Assembly: GCA_964023275.1 (NCBI GenBank) | Contig: OZ029914.1 | Coordinates: 49,058,530 to 49,122,529, forward strand | Direction: 5' to 3' | From: Norana najaformis | Taxonomy: Eukaryota; Annelida; Clitellata; Crassiclitellata; Hormogastridae | DNA: 64,000 nt | Part shown: piece after piece, positions 23,420-35,342 of the stretch | How positions within the stretch are numbered: position 1 is the first letter of the stretch | How the letters are laid out: each line of letters begins with the position of its first letter | Notes under the pieces: generated by a model | What the model was told of the DNA's origin: nothing | The model's database searches: none | What the model saw: only the letters and a program-made list of their open reading frames with translations | Position numbers and translations under genes: made by a program

Positions 23420-24520
23420 ACGGGGAGAGCGATATGGAATGCTAATTATGCGGTAAGGCAGCGGAAAAGAACCGCCATATGAGGAGAATATCCAGGACTA
23501 GAGAGGAGGATAAATATAGAAAGACAAAGGGTGTCGGGTTTCACTATCACCAAAACGCTATTGAGGAATTTATTTACTACTACTCCGTTATTTGTCTCAG
23601 AGTTCGGCACATGGTGTAGTAGCACCTTCTTGCGTGTTTAGTTGTTAACAATAGTTTAAGTGATCTAGGCTCCGAGCCATGGCTTCTACTTATGATGCTT
23701 CTTCGCAGAATGCTTCAATCAAACGTCTCAAACAGTCCTTGTTAAGTTTCAGTTCCAGCAAAAAGAAAAAACCTGGCACGTGTTACAACCATAGATTATA
23801 GTTCCCATATAGGCCTACCATTACTGAATCCCATATCCCATAATTTATAAATTTCATTAATTGTTTGCACATTTATTTCCCGTTCCACCATAAGATCTAA
23901 TGTGTTTTGTGCCAAACTACAAAATGAATGATTGCATACCTCCCCATTTATGATATTTATATTCACTGGTACTACGCCTATTCACCAACTGCGAATAAAA
24001 GTGTTCAAACACTTTAATCAAGTTGCAACAGTATGTGTAGAAATTTGTACAAAAAACATACAGTAAGCCATCTGTTTGTTGTCCCTCACTAAAAAGTCAT
24101 TAGCAGTTTCGGCTTATTTAGCCTTTACTTAGAACCTAGATATTTACTCTTTATCGTCATATGAACTCTGTAATCTGCGTGCAGTTGATGAATTATGAAT
24201 ATTTGTGTAGTCTCTGTCCCCCCATTTATGTTTTCTGTCCCCATCTGTCCCCCTATTACGAACAAAAAATGGAAAAAATATCCCCCAAAGTTATGTACAG
24301 ATTTTCACCTCTGCCTAAGTCAGCTGCGTTGAATAAGGTTTCCTTGAGATTAAGCCTATTATGAATCTTCAGAGACCATGAAAATAGTGTTTCAAAATAA
24401 CGCTTCAAAATATCTCAGTTTTCAGTTTATAAATTTAATTCTGAAGCATAAAGGCTTTGCAACTTCCAAATTACAATACGCAATTAATTCTGTTGTTCTT
24501 CTAAGTTTCGCGTCACAATA
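23420..24520. other. No feature recognised
   Basis: AT-rich non-coding sequence; no repeat match inside the window and no conserved protein motif were seen. Confidence 0.5.
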
Positions 24521-24524
24521 TACA

Positions 24525-24630
24525 TGGTCCGTACATGGAGACTTCAAATGGCGTGGCACCCATTCAAACGAGCAGCAGTGGTGATCAATTCATTGAAAAA
24601 TGAGCAGGGTCGAGGCCATACATTACCTAA
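24525..24630. repeat. Dispersed repeat shared with 4660-4810
   Basis: See 4660-4810: AATGGCGTGGCACCCATTCA and ATGAGCAGGGTCGAGGCCA blocks in the same order. Confidence 0.55.
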
Positions 24631-24644
24631 TTTCATGTAGGCTA

Positions 24645-24840
24645 TCGTAATCGTATTCATAATCCCGAATTTCTACAGCGCCCAAAGAAAGCCACGTAAC
24701 GGGGATCAGCTTATTCACAAGCGCTCAGTCAAAACAAAATCGATAGGCATAAAGGTTTCGGTTCCTGGTCAAGATCCAAAACTCAGGCAGAGACAGCTTG
24801 GCTGCTATACGGTGGGTGGTGTTTGGAATTGTCTGTAATC
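24645..24840 (-). mobile_element. L2-like LINE 3' tail
   Basis: A left-edge CGTAATCGTA-like repeat, TTTCTACAGCGCCCAAAG, CTCAGTCAAAACAAAATCGA and TTCGGTTCCTGGTCAAGATC identify the tail on the minus strand. Confidence 0.65.
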
Positions 24841-25049
24841 TGTAATTTTCAACCACTGGAGAATTGATGGTTCATTAACATATTCGGCATAGATTTTGGC
24901 CAGATTTTTCTAATTAACCACGACAACAACTTGATAACCATGGACTTCCCAATGGTTTGGAAAAAGCGTATTCAATATATAAATAGCATTGCATCTCTAT
25001 CATTAATGCGGGAGATTGGCAATTTGCCAGCAGCCTATCCTATAGCACC

Positions 25050-25225
25050 ACGTAATCGTAATCGTAACCGTAATTCCAAGATTTCTACAGCGCCCAACGA
25101 AAGCCGCGCCGCGCGGACCAGCTTATTCACAGGCGCTCAGTCAAAACAAAATCGATAGGCAAAAGGGTTCGGTTCCGGGTCAAGATCCAAGAGTTAGGCA
25201 GAGAGACATCGTGGCAGCTACTATC
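25050..25225 (-). mobile_element. L2-like LINE 3' tail
   Basis: CGTAATCGTAATCGTAACCG at the left edge, then TTTCTACAGCGCCCAACGAA and AAAACAAAATCGATAGGCAA, the same family and orientation as the previous tail about 400 bp upstream. Confidence 0.7.
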
Positions 25226-25509
25226 GCCTTGCTCATTTGTGGACCACATGCTAGGAACCGCTGCTGGAGTCTGATTACGGAGGGACGTATGACCAGCAGT
25301 TTTGCAAACTTAACAACAAGACATAGGCTACCTAAATATTTGATACGCTTAGAGTAAGCTGTACGACTGCGAAGTAAAATTGTTAACTGAAGCAAGGTGC
25401 TTCATCTGACTTACTTTGAACAGTGTCAGTGATGCATGAATGAATAATGACAGGCCAATCTGTAAAAGCCTAAATATGTATCTTAAAAAGATGTCTGTTA
25501 TTATGGAAT

Positions 25510-25985
25510 ATGTCATGTCATGTCATGCACCAACGTCGCTGCGCGACGGTTGGCTACATGAATGGACTAGAGCTCTCCATTGACGTCTATTGCGTGCAGC
25601 GGCGAGAAGATAAGAACCAGAAAGGTTAGTCCAGGAAAGAATATTGTCGATCCAGTTAATTTGGGGTCTGCCACGGTGTCGATAGCCTTCACGTGACCCA
25701 GAATGATGGAATTTTCTATGGAATCTTGAGGAAGTCTAATGATGTGACCAAAATAGCGGAGTTTGCGAGCTTTAGTGGAACTCAAGAGCTCGGGGTAAGT
25801 TCTAGCAAGGTGATAAACTTGCTCCGTGGTAAGCTTGAGCGTCCAGGGGATGCGCAGAAGCTTTCGAATGCATTTGTTCTCAAAAATCTGGATTTGCTTC
25901 TCTTCAGCTTTTTTGAGCGTCCATGATTCGCACCCATAGGCTGCAACTGACCACACCAGGGATTTCATCAATGGAATTTCATTAT
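25510..25985 (-). mobile_element. RTE-like LINE 3' fragment
   Basis: Minus-strand motifs: YGCESWTLKKAEEKQIQIFE, NKCIRKLLRIPWT, KLRYFGHIIRLPQDSIE, then in a shifted frame GRPQINWIDNILSW and ARNRRQWRAL. A frameshift lies near 25680. The 3' side ends in CATGT units (about 25510-25530), a short simple-repeat tail as in RTE-type elements. Confidence 0.75.
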
Positions 25986-25989
25986 GGAA

Positions 25990-27213
25990 TATAAATGCTT
26001 GTTATTTCCATTTCACCGATATTTTAGGCTGGGGTTTACAACAGCAGCAGCGTCGACTTCCAGCTTACACTACAGTTCGAGAAGAACGTACGAGTAAGAG
26101 AAAGGCTAAAATAGATATAAGAAGAACTTTGTTTTATGGGGAAAAATTTTATTTATTGCGACATCGTTATGTAGGGATAATGATTTGGAGTTCGATAATA
26201 GCAATTCAAACTGACAAAACTAAGGGCATGAAAGTATGCATTGAACACGCTATTATTTCCAATACACTAATTGTTATTATATTAATCAATAAAATAAAAA
26301 AAAAAACCGTGTCCCTAGTAGAATGATATAACGACTTGAATCATTGAATTTGTATAACTGCTCATTGTTCTTAATAGTTGCCACGTGGAATGACAAGGCA
26401 CAAAGATATTTGAGAGGAGATTCAGTTTGTAATTAAAAATAGATGGTGATGATGTTTATTTTTTAATCTTCTATTCTAGTTATAGTCTTAACTTAAATGT
26501 AATATCTATTAACTGTAAATTCAGATTCAAACCTATGCATTCACGTTTTGTATGCTGAAGGCTTAGATGACAAGAATGATATGCACTTTTCAGAACAGCC
26601 ATGATGTAAATGTGCTTCATTGCAAACTAATTCTTATGTAAGTGAAGCACTTTATTTCAAAGGCTTGCTCTTTGTCAATGCTTTTTATACATCATTTTCT
26701 AAGTTTATCACGTTTTAGAAATGCACTCATTATCTCGATTTGATGGACTTTCACAATGATTTGTTTTTTTCTCAGTTCGGCAAAGCCTTCAGAAACAAAA
26801 AGCAACACATATCAATGGTTTTTTACGTCGTCTGACGGCCATTAGCCTACTTTCAGGTTAGTCTTCTTTATTGCATCAATACATATTTTCAAATATTTTT
26901 GTTTATTGTTCAGAGCAAACACTTAAATTTTCTCTGAATTTATAAACTAAACTTTAAGAAGCTACAAATGAATGAATATAATACGCATTTGAGCTTAACT
27001 TTTATAATTAAAACTTTCCTTGGTAAACTTATTCTCTGATATTTTATGTATATCTACGTTCCAGTGCAAACGTTTTCGCACAAAATGTTTTATTTATATG
27101 CTAACTCCTTGAATTGTTGTAAACGTGTCCGAGCTTTGTTCTTTTTGTAGATACAGGTAAAACATTTTTACACGACATCTTTTTGCATGTATTTCTAAAT
27201 GTTTCAATTTCAG
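25990..27213. other. AT-rich stretch 5' of gene 1 exon
   Basis: No recognisable exon. A candidate signal-peptide exon for gene 1 was sought here and not found. The hydrophobic ORF starting near 26228 (MKVCIEHAIISNTLIVIIL) has no convincing donor site. Confidence 0.4.
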
Positions 27214-27534
27214 TTGCATATTCAACATTTGTCGAGGTTCCTAAGAATACAGTCGTTTTGAAATGGGAATCGCCAGAATCGATTAAAATGACGTGTAAAT
27301 CAGATTGCCAGTGTAATTTGCTATGGTTTGTGCGCAAGAATCACGACTCGGAAAAAGAAGAATTTTTTGATGGATACTTTTTGCATCCAGATGCAAAATC
27401 CTATTGTACGGTTAAAATGGATAAATCGGGAAAATGCTACTTAAATCTGAGGAATACAGAAGAAGCTGCACAGACCTACATTTGCTTCGAACCTGGATCC
27501 CTACGTGAAGTTAGCGCAGACTTAATCTGGCTCG
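27214..27534 (+). CDS. Gene 1 exon: first Ig-like domain
   Basis: The acceptor is TTTCAATTTCAG before 27214 and the donor is GTGAGT at 27535. The domain has the first Ig cysteine in IKMTCKSDCQCNLLWF (with its core tryptophan) and the second in AAQTYICFEPG. Extra cysteines (CQC, YCTV, KCYL) could form additional disulfides. Both ends are phase 1, as usual for Ig exons. Confidence 0.7.
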
Positions 27535-30500
27535 GTGAGTTCAGGAACTCCTGTTTTGCTATCTAAAACGGTCATAATTTATGTAGTATACGCCATATTC
27601 TAGGTTTGTTTAGAACAAACCATAACGGAGATTCAATTATGAGATAAATAAGTTAGCTAATATTTGTATATTCGTCTTCGTTTTCTGTTTAATTTTTACA
27701 TTGGATTGCATTGTGGTGTAGCACGCCAAACGTAACGGGTACGTTGTGTATGTAGGGAGTAGGCCTACTTCAAATAGTCTTAATTACTCAGAAACAAACG
27801 CACGCTACATCTTCATACTAAACTGCCGATTAGGGCCTACTAGATCGCAATTGTGTTCTTGGCTCTGCTCCACTTTACCTCAATGACTTCTGCACTTTGG
27901 TCTCCTCGTTGCCGGACCGTAGCAACCTTCGCTCGGCCACTCAAGATCTCCTGTTTGTCCCTCGCATGCGTACCGCTGCAGCCCAGTTCAGAAGCTTTGC
28001 ATACTTTGGTCCCACTTGCTGGAATCGTCTCCCTCGAGAAGTGCGACTTGAGCTCCTCTCTCTCCCCTCTCGGTGTTCCGCAGGCGCATGAAGACTGTGC
28101 TGTTCAACAGTGATTTTACTTTTTCGGGTCGGAAGCATCTCTGTTTAGTTTATCCTTTAAGAGGCGCTTAATAAATCTCAAATTACAATTACAATTACAA
28201 TTACACAATAAAGCTAAAGATAACACGTTTTTTACATGCACTTATATAGACACTTTTAAGTAGCGTTGTCCAGTGGTCAAAAGATCTTTCGACTGAGGCG
28301 CAAACATGACCACACAACTCAACAATGGGACTTCTTTCAAATGCAGCACTCATTTACTGATCTTGGAGAGATGGAGATCTGTTGACGTATCCAAGTAAAC
28401 TACTAACGAGGCTCGATACTGCTCAAGTTTCTTGAGCTTGCGAACCTATATATATATATAATATATATATATATGTGTATGGGTTTATGAAACCATTATG
28501 ACAAACCTCTTAAGGGCAGTACTGAGCACCAAGTATGAAACGGCGTCACCACCACCACCACCACCACCTTAGTTTGTTTTATTGATCCCTGTAATGGTTT
28601 TTATTGCTTGTTTCCCTGTATCACGTAAGTTTGAGCCAGGGTGCGCAAAAATTAAGTAGTGTGAAGCATTATATGATGACAGTGAGGTGAAAAACATCGG
28701 CAGGCAGTTTATAGGCCTACGTGAAACAGCTCCACTAAAATCTGAGGTTGCTCGTGCAATTGGTGAGACAGCTAGTGGTGGAACACGATATCAAATCACA
28801 AATCTTAGAATCATCATGCAAAAACTAGAAAGCATAGCACCCCATCTATCTGTGCTTTGTTGACTTTAAGAGGGCTTTTGAATGAGTCTCACATGAGAAG
28901 CTGTAGCTAGCCATGATAGATATGGGTTACCCTATTCACATGGACAACCGGCTTTGTGGACTATACCGTAAACAGCAAGCTAAAGTGAGAGCAGCTGGTG
29001 TACAATCAGGTTGATGTATTTCCAAATATTGGCTCATTGAAAGCCGAAGACTCTGAGTGCAGTAAAGAATTCGGTCAAGACTGGTAAAAGGACATTGTGT
29101 TGGGGCAGGATTAAAAAATGTAAGGAAAAGTCAAAACATGTTGCTTGCAACAAAGATATGACTTGTAAAAGCTCTTGTGGGCCAGTGAAACAGTATGGCG
29201 GTGAGAGCTGAACCATAATGAAAGACGAAGAGGCAAGAATCGATGCATTTTAAATGAAGTTTCTGCGGCAGGTTCTTAGAGTACTGTGGACTGCTACGAA
29301 GACAAATGAGTGGGTCGTAGAGACGGCAGGAGTAGAGAGGAGTCTGCTCGGATTAATCAAACAGAGGAAGCTTTCATACTTCAGGCATGTGCTACGAAAG
29401 AGTGAAGACTGCTGAGAGAAAGAGATCATCCAAGGCCAATTCCTGGATCCTGATCACAAGGATGACACAAGATGAAACGGATCGATAACATCAAATCGTG
29501 GACTAAATTATCGTTCGACCAGTTATAACATGATACTAGGGACACAAGCGGATGGCATGAAATTGTCCGTGGTGCAGCCAATCCTAGGCTCGAGGACAGT
29601 TGAAGACAAGACAAGACAAAACAATTAACGTGGATTGACGTGAGGTGGCAATACAGCACAAATGAAACACTTTCTGTGCATAGTCAGAACATAAGCTAAC
29701 TGAAATAAACCGTACATAACATTAAAATAACAAACTATACAGTTCCAGGAGATTCTAAAAAAACACTAAAAACAGTATATATACGTTGGTAAAATTAGCA
29801 GTCAAGTAGGTGTTAATAAAAGACTCGCACATGCCTTTTAAACAATTTGAAATTTGGCAAATTAATATCCACTGATAACGCATTTCAAACTAAGAGACCA
29901 GCACATTTAATATTATGTACCCGGACGAAACTGCCATATTAATTTCCTTCAGTTCTGTTACAGTGGGAGTGACTACCAGAAATGTGTAGAAAGTAGCCAT
30001 CAAAGACTGAGGAACAGTTTACGTTAATCTTGGTACATGAGCACAGAAATTTGGAGCCTATCAAGAGTTAGTTTGGGATATTTAGCTTAACTCTGCTAAA
30101 GAAACCTTGTCTCAACTCAGGTGACCTGTCTAATTACAGACCCATGTCCACTTAAACTTTTGTATTTAAAATTCTTGAACGGGTAGTTTTAAATCCCATA
30201 GAAGCTCACATGTCTTCCAACACACCAATCCCTCCATTTCAGACTGCATACCGCAAGTTTCATTCAACAGAATCTGCCCTTCTTGCTGTTCATACGATAT
30301 CATGTGCTCAATGGATAAAAGCAAGGTGACAGCACTTGTTCTCATTGATTTGTCTGCTGTCTTGGATACTGTTAACCATTCTTTCCTTTTGTATCGTATC
30401 CAGCACTTAGTGCACTTCATGTACTTATTCTTGAAAATAACGAGGTTTAACGTGATTGTGGTTGAATTTCTACTACAGGGCACTCCTCAACAACTTAAGA

Positions 30501-33500
30501 AGTTTGAATGGCCTAAATCCTTAAAGCTGGGTGACTCATTTGTTGAATTGTCTGATACTGCTCGTAACGGGCATTGTTTTTGATTCTACTATGTCTTTCA
30601 CAAACTATGCAAATGGTATTTGTAAATCATCATACATGTATATTCGTGACATACGCAGAATTAGGCATTATGTCCCCATGTCTTCCAGAATATCATTGGC
30701 TAATATGTTGGTCTCTAGTCGCCTCGACTACTGTAACTCAATCCTTGTTGTTATCACTAAGTCAAATATTCAGAAACTCCAAAGAGTTTAGAATTCCTTG
30801 GCCAGAGCCATAACAAATACTTCAAAATATGAGCACCTGTGCTCAAATTATCGCATTGGCTTCCTGTTCAGGAAAGGATTTGTTTCAAATTGGGACGTAC
30901 AGTTTATAAAACATTGAACTACGGCCAACCACAATACTTAAAATCAGTCCTTATTCCCAAGACTTGTCATTATTCAGCAAGGTCATCTGATTGTCTTTCC
31001 CTGGTCATACCTTGGACTAGAACTGTCTTGGGTAAACGGCCATATTTGTTTACATTATACATCACTCCTCTTGGTATACTGCTTGACAATCATTCACTGA
31101 GATATCATTTCTATGCAGATGACAGTCAAATCTACATTTCATTTGATAGTTTGTATTGTAACTAGTCTGTACAGATGTTATCCGATGTTGTTGTGAAGGT
31201 GCCGTCTTGGACGGCAGCTGATAAGCTTCTCCTTAACCCATCAAATACTGAATTTCTACTACTGATCATTCTGCGTAAACTTAAGAAGTTTGATTAGCTT
31301 AAATTCTGAAAGCTGGGGACTCGTGAGATGCAGCTCGTGACTTGGGCGCTGTTTTGATTCTACCATATTTCTAAAAAAGCTATGTAAATGGTATTTGTAA
31401 GTCTTCATACTAGCATATGCAGAATTAGGCGTTTTGTCCCCATGTCTTATAGAATATCTTTGGCAAACGCATTGGTCTCCAGTCGCCTTGATTATTGTAA
31501 CTCGCTTCTTGTTGGTGTAACAAAGTCAAACATGTAGAAACTCCAAAGAGTTCAAAACTCCTTCAAATTATGAGCATATAACACCTGTTCTTACATATTT
31601 TCATTGACTTCATGTTCAGCAAAGGCTTCATTTCAAATTTGGACTTACAGTTTATAATACATTGAACTCCGGCCAACCTCAATACTTAAAATCAGTCCTT
31701 ATTCCTCAGACTTACCGTTATTTTGCCAGGTCATCCGATTATCTTTCTCTGGTCAAATTGTGAAAGAACACGTTTCTTAAGCATGAACAGATAGAGATCA
31801 GCAAGATAGTTTCACACAAATAATAAAAATTTAGACACTTTCCCTAATGTTCTGTTGGGTGCATGTTGATCAAAAAGATAGATTAGATTTGCATCATTAT
31901 TCTTGTGAAGCTGATCTACTGAAGCTGTCTGAATTTCATCTGCAGATATCTGGCATATTGGCTATCAGAGTAGAGAAAATAAGAAGGCTTCATTAGAGAA
32001 TTTCTTCCAGTATTGTGTGTTGAGGGTTCGCTGTAATGCATACATGTGATCTCGGCAGTATTAGGTCAACGTGCACCATAAAATTATGGGTGAACAAAGA
32101 TGTCACCGGCAGCCATCCACTCGGGATTCTTATTGAGAAATAGGTCTAAAATTCCTCCATTGAGACGAGTCAGTGTATTTATTCTCTGCTTAAGGCCAAA
32201 CGAATTAAGTTGGCAGTAGTAAATACAGTAGAGAGCCGCTTTAACTTCAACCCCAGAATGAATATCGCTTTAAATCATGAGTGACAGCCTCTTTTAAAAC
32301 GCGTGTATGTGAGCAACGAGTTGATAATATGAACTTTTCTATCGCAGGCCCACAAGATTTGAACAGACTTTGTTTTTCTCAGTACTAATACTTCTGTGCA
32401 TTTTCAATGCGCTCCTTACACCTCTAGGTGTCAGCATAATAGAGTTTCACAGCCTCTGAAACAGATGTGTTTGCTGCAAGAACTTGAGTTATTGCGTGTC
32501 GGTCTTCCTGCAGCTTTCCTAGTACTGAGTTATACGACGGCCTCGTCAAATCCTGTGCATTGGCAAAACCAGATGACTGTCACATAAATCTGATTTTACA
32601 AAAATTGCATAAGACTTGATTATATCGGACGATGCGTCACTGCAACAGATTCATGCAATAAAATTAAATAGGCTAAAAACTTTAAATAAAAATAACTAGC
32701 TTTGCATTAAGCTAATTTTAAACAGATTTTTATTGTCACTCATTTTTGAATCAGGTGATCTAAATTGCATCGACAGTTCGACTGAAGACCTTCTCAATCT
32801 GACGTGTAGCGTTGAATTCCGTGGAAACTGGGCTCCTACGATGGAGTGGAAGGAACACAGCAGCTATGGGGAGAAAGTCCTTTCAGTCGGAGTCAACAGA
32901 GACACAGTTCCTAATCAACATGTATCCAGTACATTGGTTATGGCAGTGCAGGGTGGTGGCAGAAACTACACATGCACAACAAAATTCGACATCAGTGGAA
33001 AGCCTCCTCATACAACAGCAACAAACAGCCCTGAGTACACTTATTCAAAGATCGTAAGACAACAAGGTTGGTTTTAATTTTGATCGTTTAAATAAATTTG
33101 CATGTATGTGGACATTTCATCCTGCCTTCTATTAATTTCTTAAAGATACTTGTACCTTACGCGTTGTTACGTTATTAGGGTTTGAAGAGTATTGTTACAA
33201 AAATCTAGTTTCTATCGGCGGGCATTATATTAATGCGCCTTAGGTAATGCGTTGCTGGCAGGTAGTGATGATGATGATGGTAAGATCGATATTTGGCTAG
33301 ACCACCCAGAATTTCTGTCGTTCCCACGTTTCACGTGAAAGGCGTGTATGTGTATATATTATATATATATATATATATCGCACACAGATTGTTCTCGCAT
33401 CATGTCTTCAAATTGGGTGTCCACCTATATCGACAGCCACCGGCGATGTCATCGAATAAGGAGCGAGGGCGTGATTTCTTTAGTTTGCTCTAAGTTTTCG

Positions 33501-35009
33501 ATGGGCCAAGAGCTGTTTTAGTAAGATTCGTCGATTTCCGTAAATTTCGGCCTTAAATTGACGATCTTTGCGATTATTCGATGGAAAATAGTAGTCAGGT
33601 GTATGTTTAAGTCGAAACGCATCGAACTTCGATATAGTTATCGAGAAATTTCGATCTCAGTCGAGGTTTCGGCCAACCGTGGTTCGCTCACTGTCGTCGG
33701 ATGTGGCGTAGCTTAGTCAAAACTACCGTAAGGGACAAGAGTGCGATCAACGTTGGGTCTTCGAAGCCGTATGTGTAGATCGAATCGACTTTCTTTGAGC
33801 AGGGGGTTAAACATTTCTTTCCGTGTCAAATTTATTGTGCTCCATGTCTGAATGCCGGAGTAAATTTTTAATGTAGAAGTTTGTGCTAATGTAGTGTGAC
33901 GTGGATAAGGACACTGTATAGTTGTTGCACACATTTCTGTAAATTTAAATTGAGATTAGAGTTTGCCTTAGTTAAGATTAAAATATAAAAACTCAAACAT
34001 GACTTCGTCTGCTTTTGGTAGAGAATTAGTTACGCCAGATCCCGTATCGGACCTGTCGAAAATTGTAATGTCTTTGATGGTATCCATCTTTACCCTGATG
34101 GAGCGCCAGAATGAATTAATACAGAGCCAGAACGAATCTATGGAAAACCAGGCTCTGTTGAGAGACGAATTAATGTAGCACCAGAACGAGTCGAGGGAAA
34201 CCAGGCTCGGTTGAAAGAAGAATTAATGCAGCGCCAAACAATTCAATTGATGGATATAAGAGAAGATTTATTCAAGCGCTTGTCGGATAAAATAAGTAAG
34301 TTAGTGGAGAGCGGCCTAACGTTCTGAGACTTCACAGAGCCCCAAATTTTCAATGTATAGGGTAAGTCTGTCGGGAAGGTCGAATCGAACCCTTGTTATG
34401 GGGACCGTTTCCTACTCGACAACCGCGGACGCCACGAAGCCACAGGGTGACGAATTTATGGCGCTTCCGCTACTCCGTCGAAGTGTGAGGTTAGGTGAGA
34501 AAGCACCAGTTTACTATGCGGAGCAAGGCTTTAGCGGTCAATTCATACAACAGATTGCTTCGGGTTCGAATCCTCAACTCTCGCTTGCCAAGCAAACAGC
34601 TTCCTCCTTCAAGGCCTCCCGACAGTACGCGCCACAGGGTACGAACAGAGTATCCACGGCGTAACAGTATGACATGTTCATCCACAGTTATAGACACGTA
34701 GAGAGTCTCTGTTGGCTAGAAATGGACTACGAATTCTCACCCACAGTGTATAGTTGATCTTATATCCATAACATTATTATTTTCACTAGAATAAATTCTT
34801 ATCGAAACTGGAATGCAATAACTTTTTGTTCTTTTTTATTGTTTTTAGAATGGCTCATAGTTTGTTACATTTCTTTTATAGATAAACCCGATGCTTTTAA
34901 CAAATGGCACGCAGTGAAATATTCACTAATCTTGGGCCTGACTCTAACTGTCATCTTGTCTGTAATGATTTATAAAATTTTCATTCTACTCAAGAATAAA
35001 GGAAGAAAG
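27214..35009 (+). CDS. IgSF receptor gene 1, partial (2 Ig exons plus transmembrane exon)
   Basis: Three + strand exons join in compatible frames: 27214-27534, 32755-33066 and 34882-35009. Each begins after an AG acceptor in phase 1; the first two end at GT donors in phase 1 and the third ends in phase 0. The product would be a type I membrane protein with two extracellular Ig-like domains and one transmembrane helix. No signal-peptide exon was found upstream and no tail exon downstream. A DNA transposon lies 130 bp after the last exon. The second Ig domain resembles that of gene 2 (shared GNW-P-M-W core), so the two are probably paralogues. The ligand is unknown; a role in recognition or adhesion is inferred from architecture only. 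Confidence 0.65.
27845..28200 (+). mobile_element. L2-like LINE 3' end in gene 1 intron
   Basis: The translation gives RSNLRSATQDLLFVPRMRTA, FAYFGPTCWNRLPREVRLEL and a 3' repeat of AATTACAATTACAATTACAA. These are the C-terminal blocks and tail of an L2-group LINE. A frame break lies near 28080. Confidence 0.8.
28449..28570. repeat. (TA)n and (CAC)n microsatellites
   Basis: TA repeats at about 28449-28475 and CAC triplets at about 28549-28570, separated by unique sequence. Confidence 0.85.
28700..29615 (+). mobile_element. Heavily decayed RTE-like LINE
   Basis: Scattered frames give RYQITNLRIIMQK, LCFVDFKRAFE, KALVGQ and GFHTSG-like remnants, matching the polymerase and C-terminal order of RTE-type elements. 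Stops are frequent. The 3' end carries AGACAAGACAAGACAAAAC, a pentamer tail. Lies in the large gene 1 intron. Confidence 0.65.
30080..31015 (+). mobile_element. L2-like LINE, first overlapping copy
   Basis: It opens with GDLSNYRPMS and FQTAYRKFHSTESALLAVH (finger region), then jumps to the C-terminal part: VIFDSTMSFTNYANGICKSS, DIRRIRHYVPMSSRISLANM and SSRLDYCNSIL. The palm catalytic block is missing from this copy, and frames break several times. It is followed directly by another copy that does contain the palm. Confidence 0.7.
31016..31765 (+). mobile_element. L2-like LINE, second copy with YADD
   Basis: This starts near TVLGKRPYLFTLYITPLGIL, with catalytic FYADDSQIYISF, then KLLLNPSNTEFLLL. 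The C-terminal segment homologous to 30490-30790 is then repeated in decayed form (for example about 31370-31520). The arrangement indicates a duplication or two overlapping insertions of one family. Confidence 0.7.
31770..32754. other. Gene 1 intron, no feature recognised
   Basis: AT-rich, non-coding, directly 5' of the second Ig exon. Confidence 0.5.
32755..33066 (+). CDS. Gene 1 exon: second Ig-like domain
   Basis: The acceptor is TTTTTGAATCAG, the donor GTTGGT at 33067; both ends are phase 1. Core residues: first cysteine in LLNLTCSVEF, tryptophan in GNWAPTMEW, second cysteine in RNYTCTTKF. The end HTTATNSPEYTYSK parallels the end of gene 2's second Ig domain. One N-glycosylation sequon (NLT) precedes the first cysteine and another is NYT. 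Confidence 0.75.
33355..33380. repeat. (TA)n microsatellite
   Basis: Short TA run in the intron between the second Ig exon and the transmembrane exon. Confidence 0.8.
33500..34740 (+). mobile_element. Possible retroelement gag-like remnant
   Basis: From 33998 the + strand reads MTSSAFGRELVTPDPVSDLS, then a Q/N/E-rich coiled-coil with repeated units (about 34100-34300), then an R/S/Q-rich segment to about 34660. A coiled-coil followed by a basic segment is common in LTR-retroelement gag regions. No protease, polymerase or integrase sequence and no paired LTRs were seen, so this is a broken fossil of uncertain family. A decayed host exon is less likely. Confidence 0.3.
34882..35009 (+). CDS. 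Gene 1 exon: transmembrane segment
   Basis: The acceptor is TTTCTTTTATAG and the donor GTAAAT at 35010. It starts in phase 1 (codon completed as D) and ends in phase 0. The peptide has a short stalk, DKPDAFNKWHAVKY, a hydrophobic helix, SLILGLTLTVILSVMIYKIF, and a basic stop-transfer, LLKNKGRK. This is a type I membrane anchor; the tail must be encoded further on and was not found. Confidence 0.65.
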
Positions 35010-35342
35010 GTAAATTCAAACATCACAGTTTCTCGTATGCGTATGCATGACTTTCAGAGGATTTGATTATCTTCTGTACTTTATATGGCATAGTACAATT
35101 TATGTATTTTAAGAAGGCAGACTGAGGTAACGTAAGCTCACTGGACAACAAATTTTTACAAAAGTCATGTTACTGAAATGAAATTAGTCAGTTCTTATCA
35201 ATTTGTATGTGCTGAACACGAATATGACAGTGAAAATGCCGAATTGGCTCTAGTTTTTTTGTAATCTGAAATGAAGTAATTTTATATCGCACAATGCATG
35301 CCAATAGTGATACACTTACAGTTAATATTTGCAAAAACCAGG

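Noticed and set aside
26228-26320. Hydrophobic ORF considered as signal-peptide exon of gene 1
   Set aside because: No consensus donor giving the required phase 1 junction to 27214, and the sequence ends in a lysine-rich A tract.
34540-34625. GGTTCGAATCC, a B-box-like tRNA signal
   Set aside because: No matching A box or acceptor-stem pairing at tRNA spacing.
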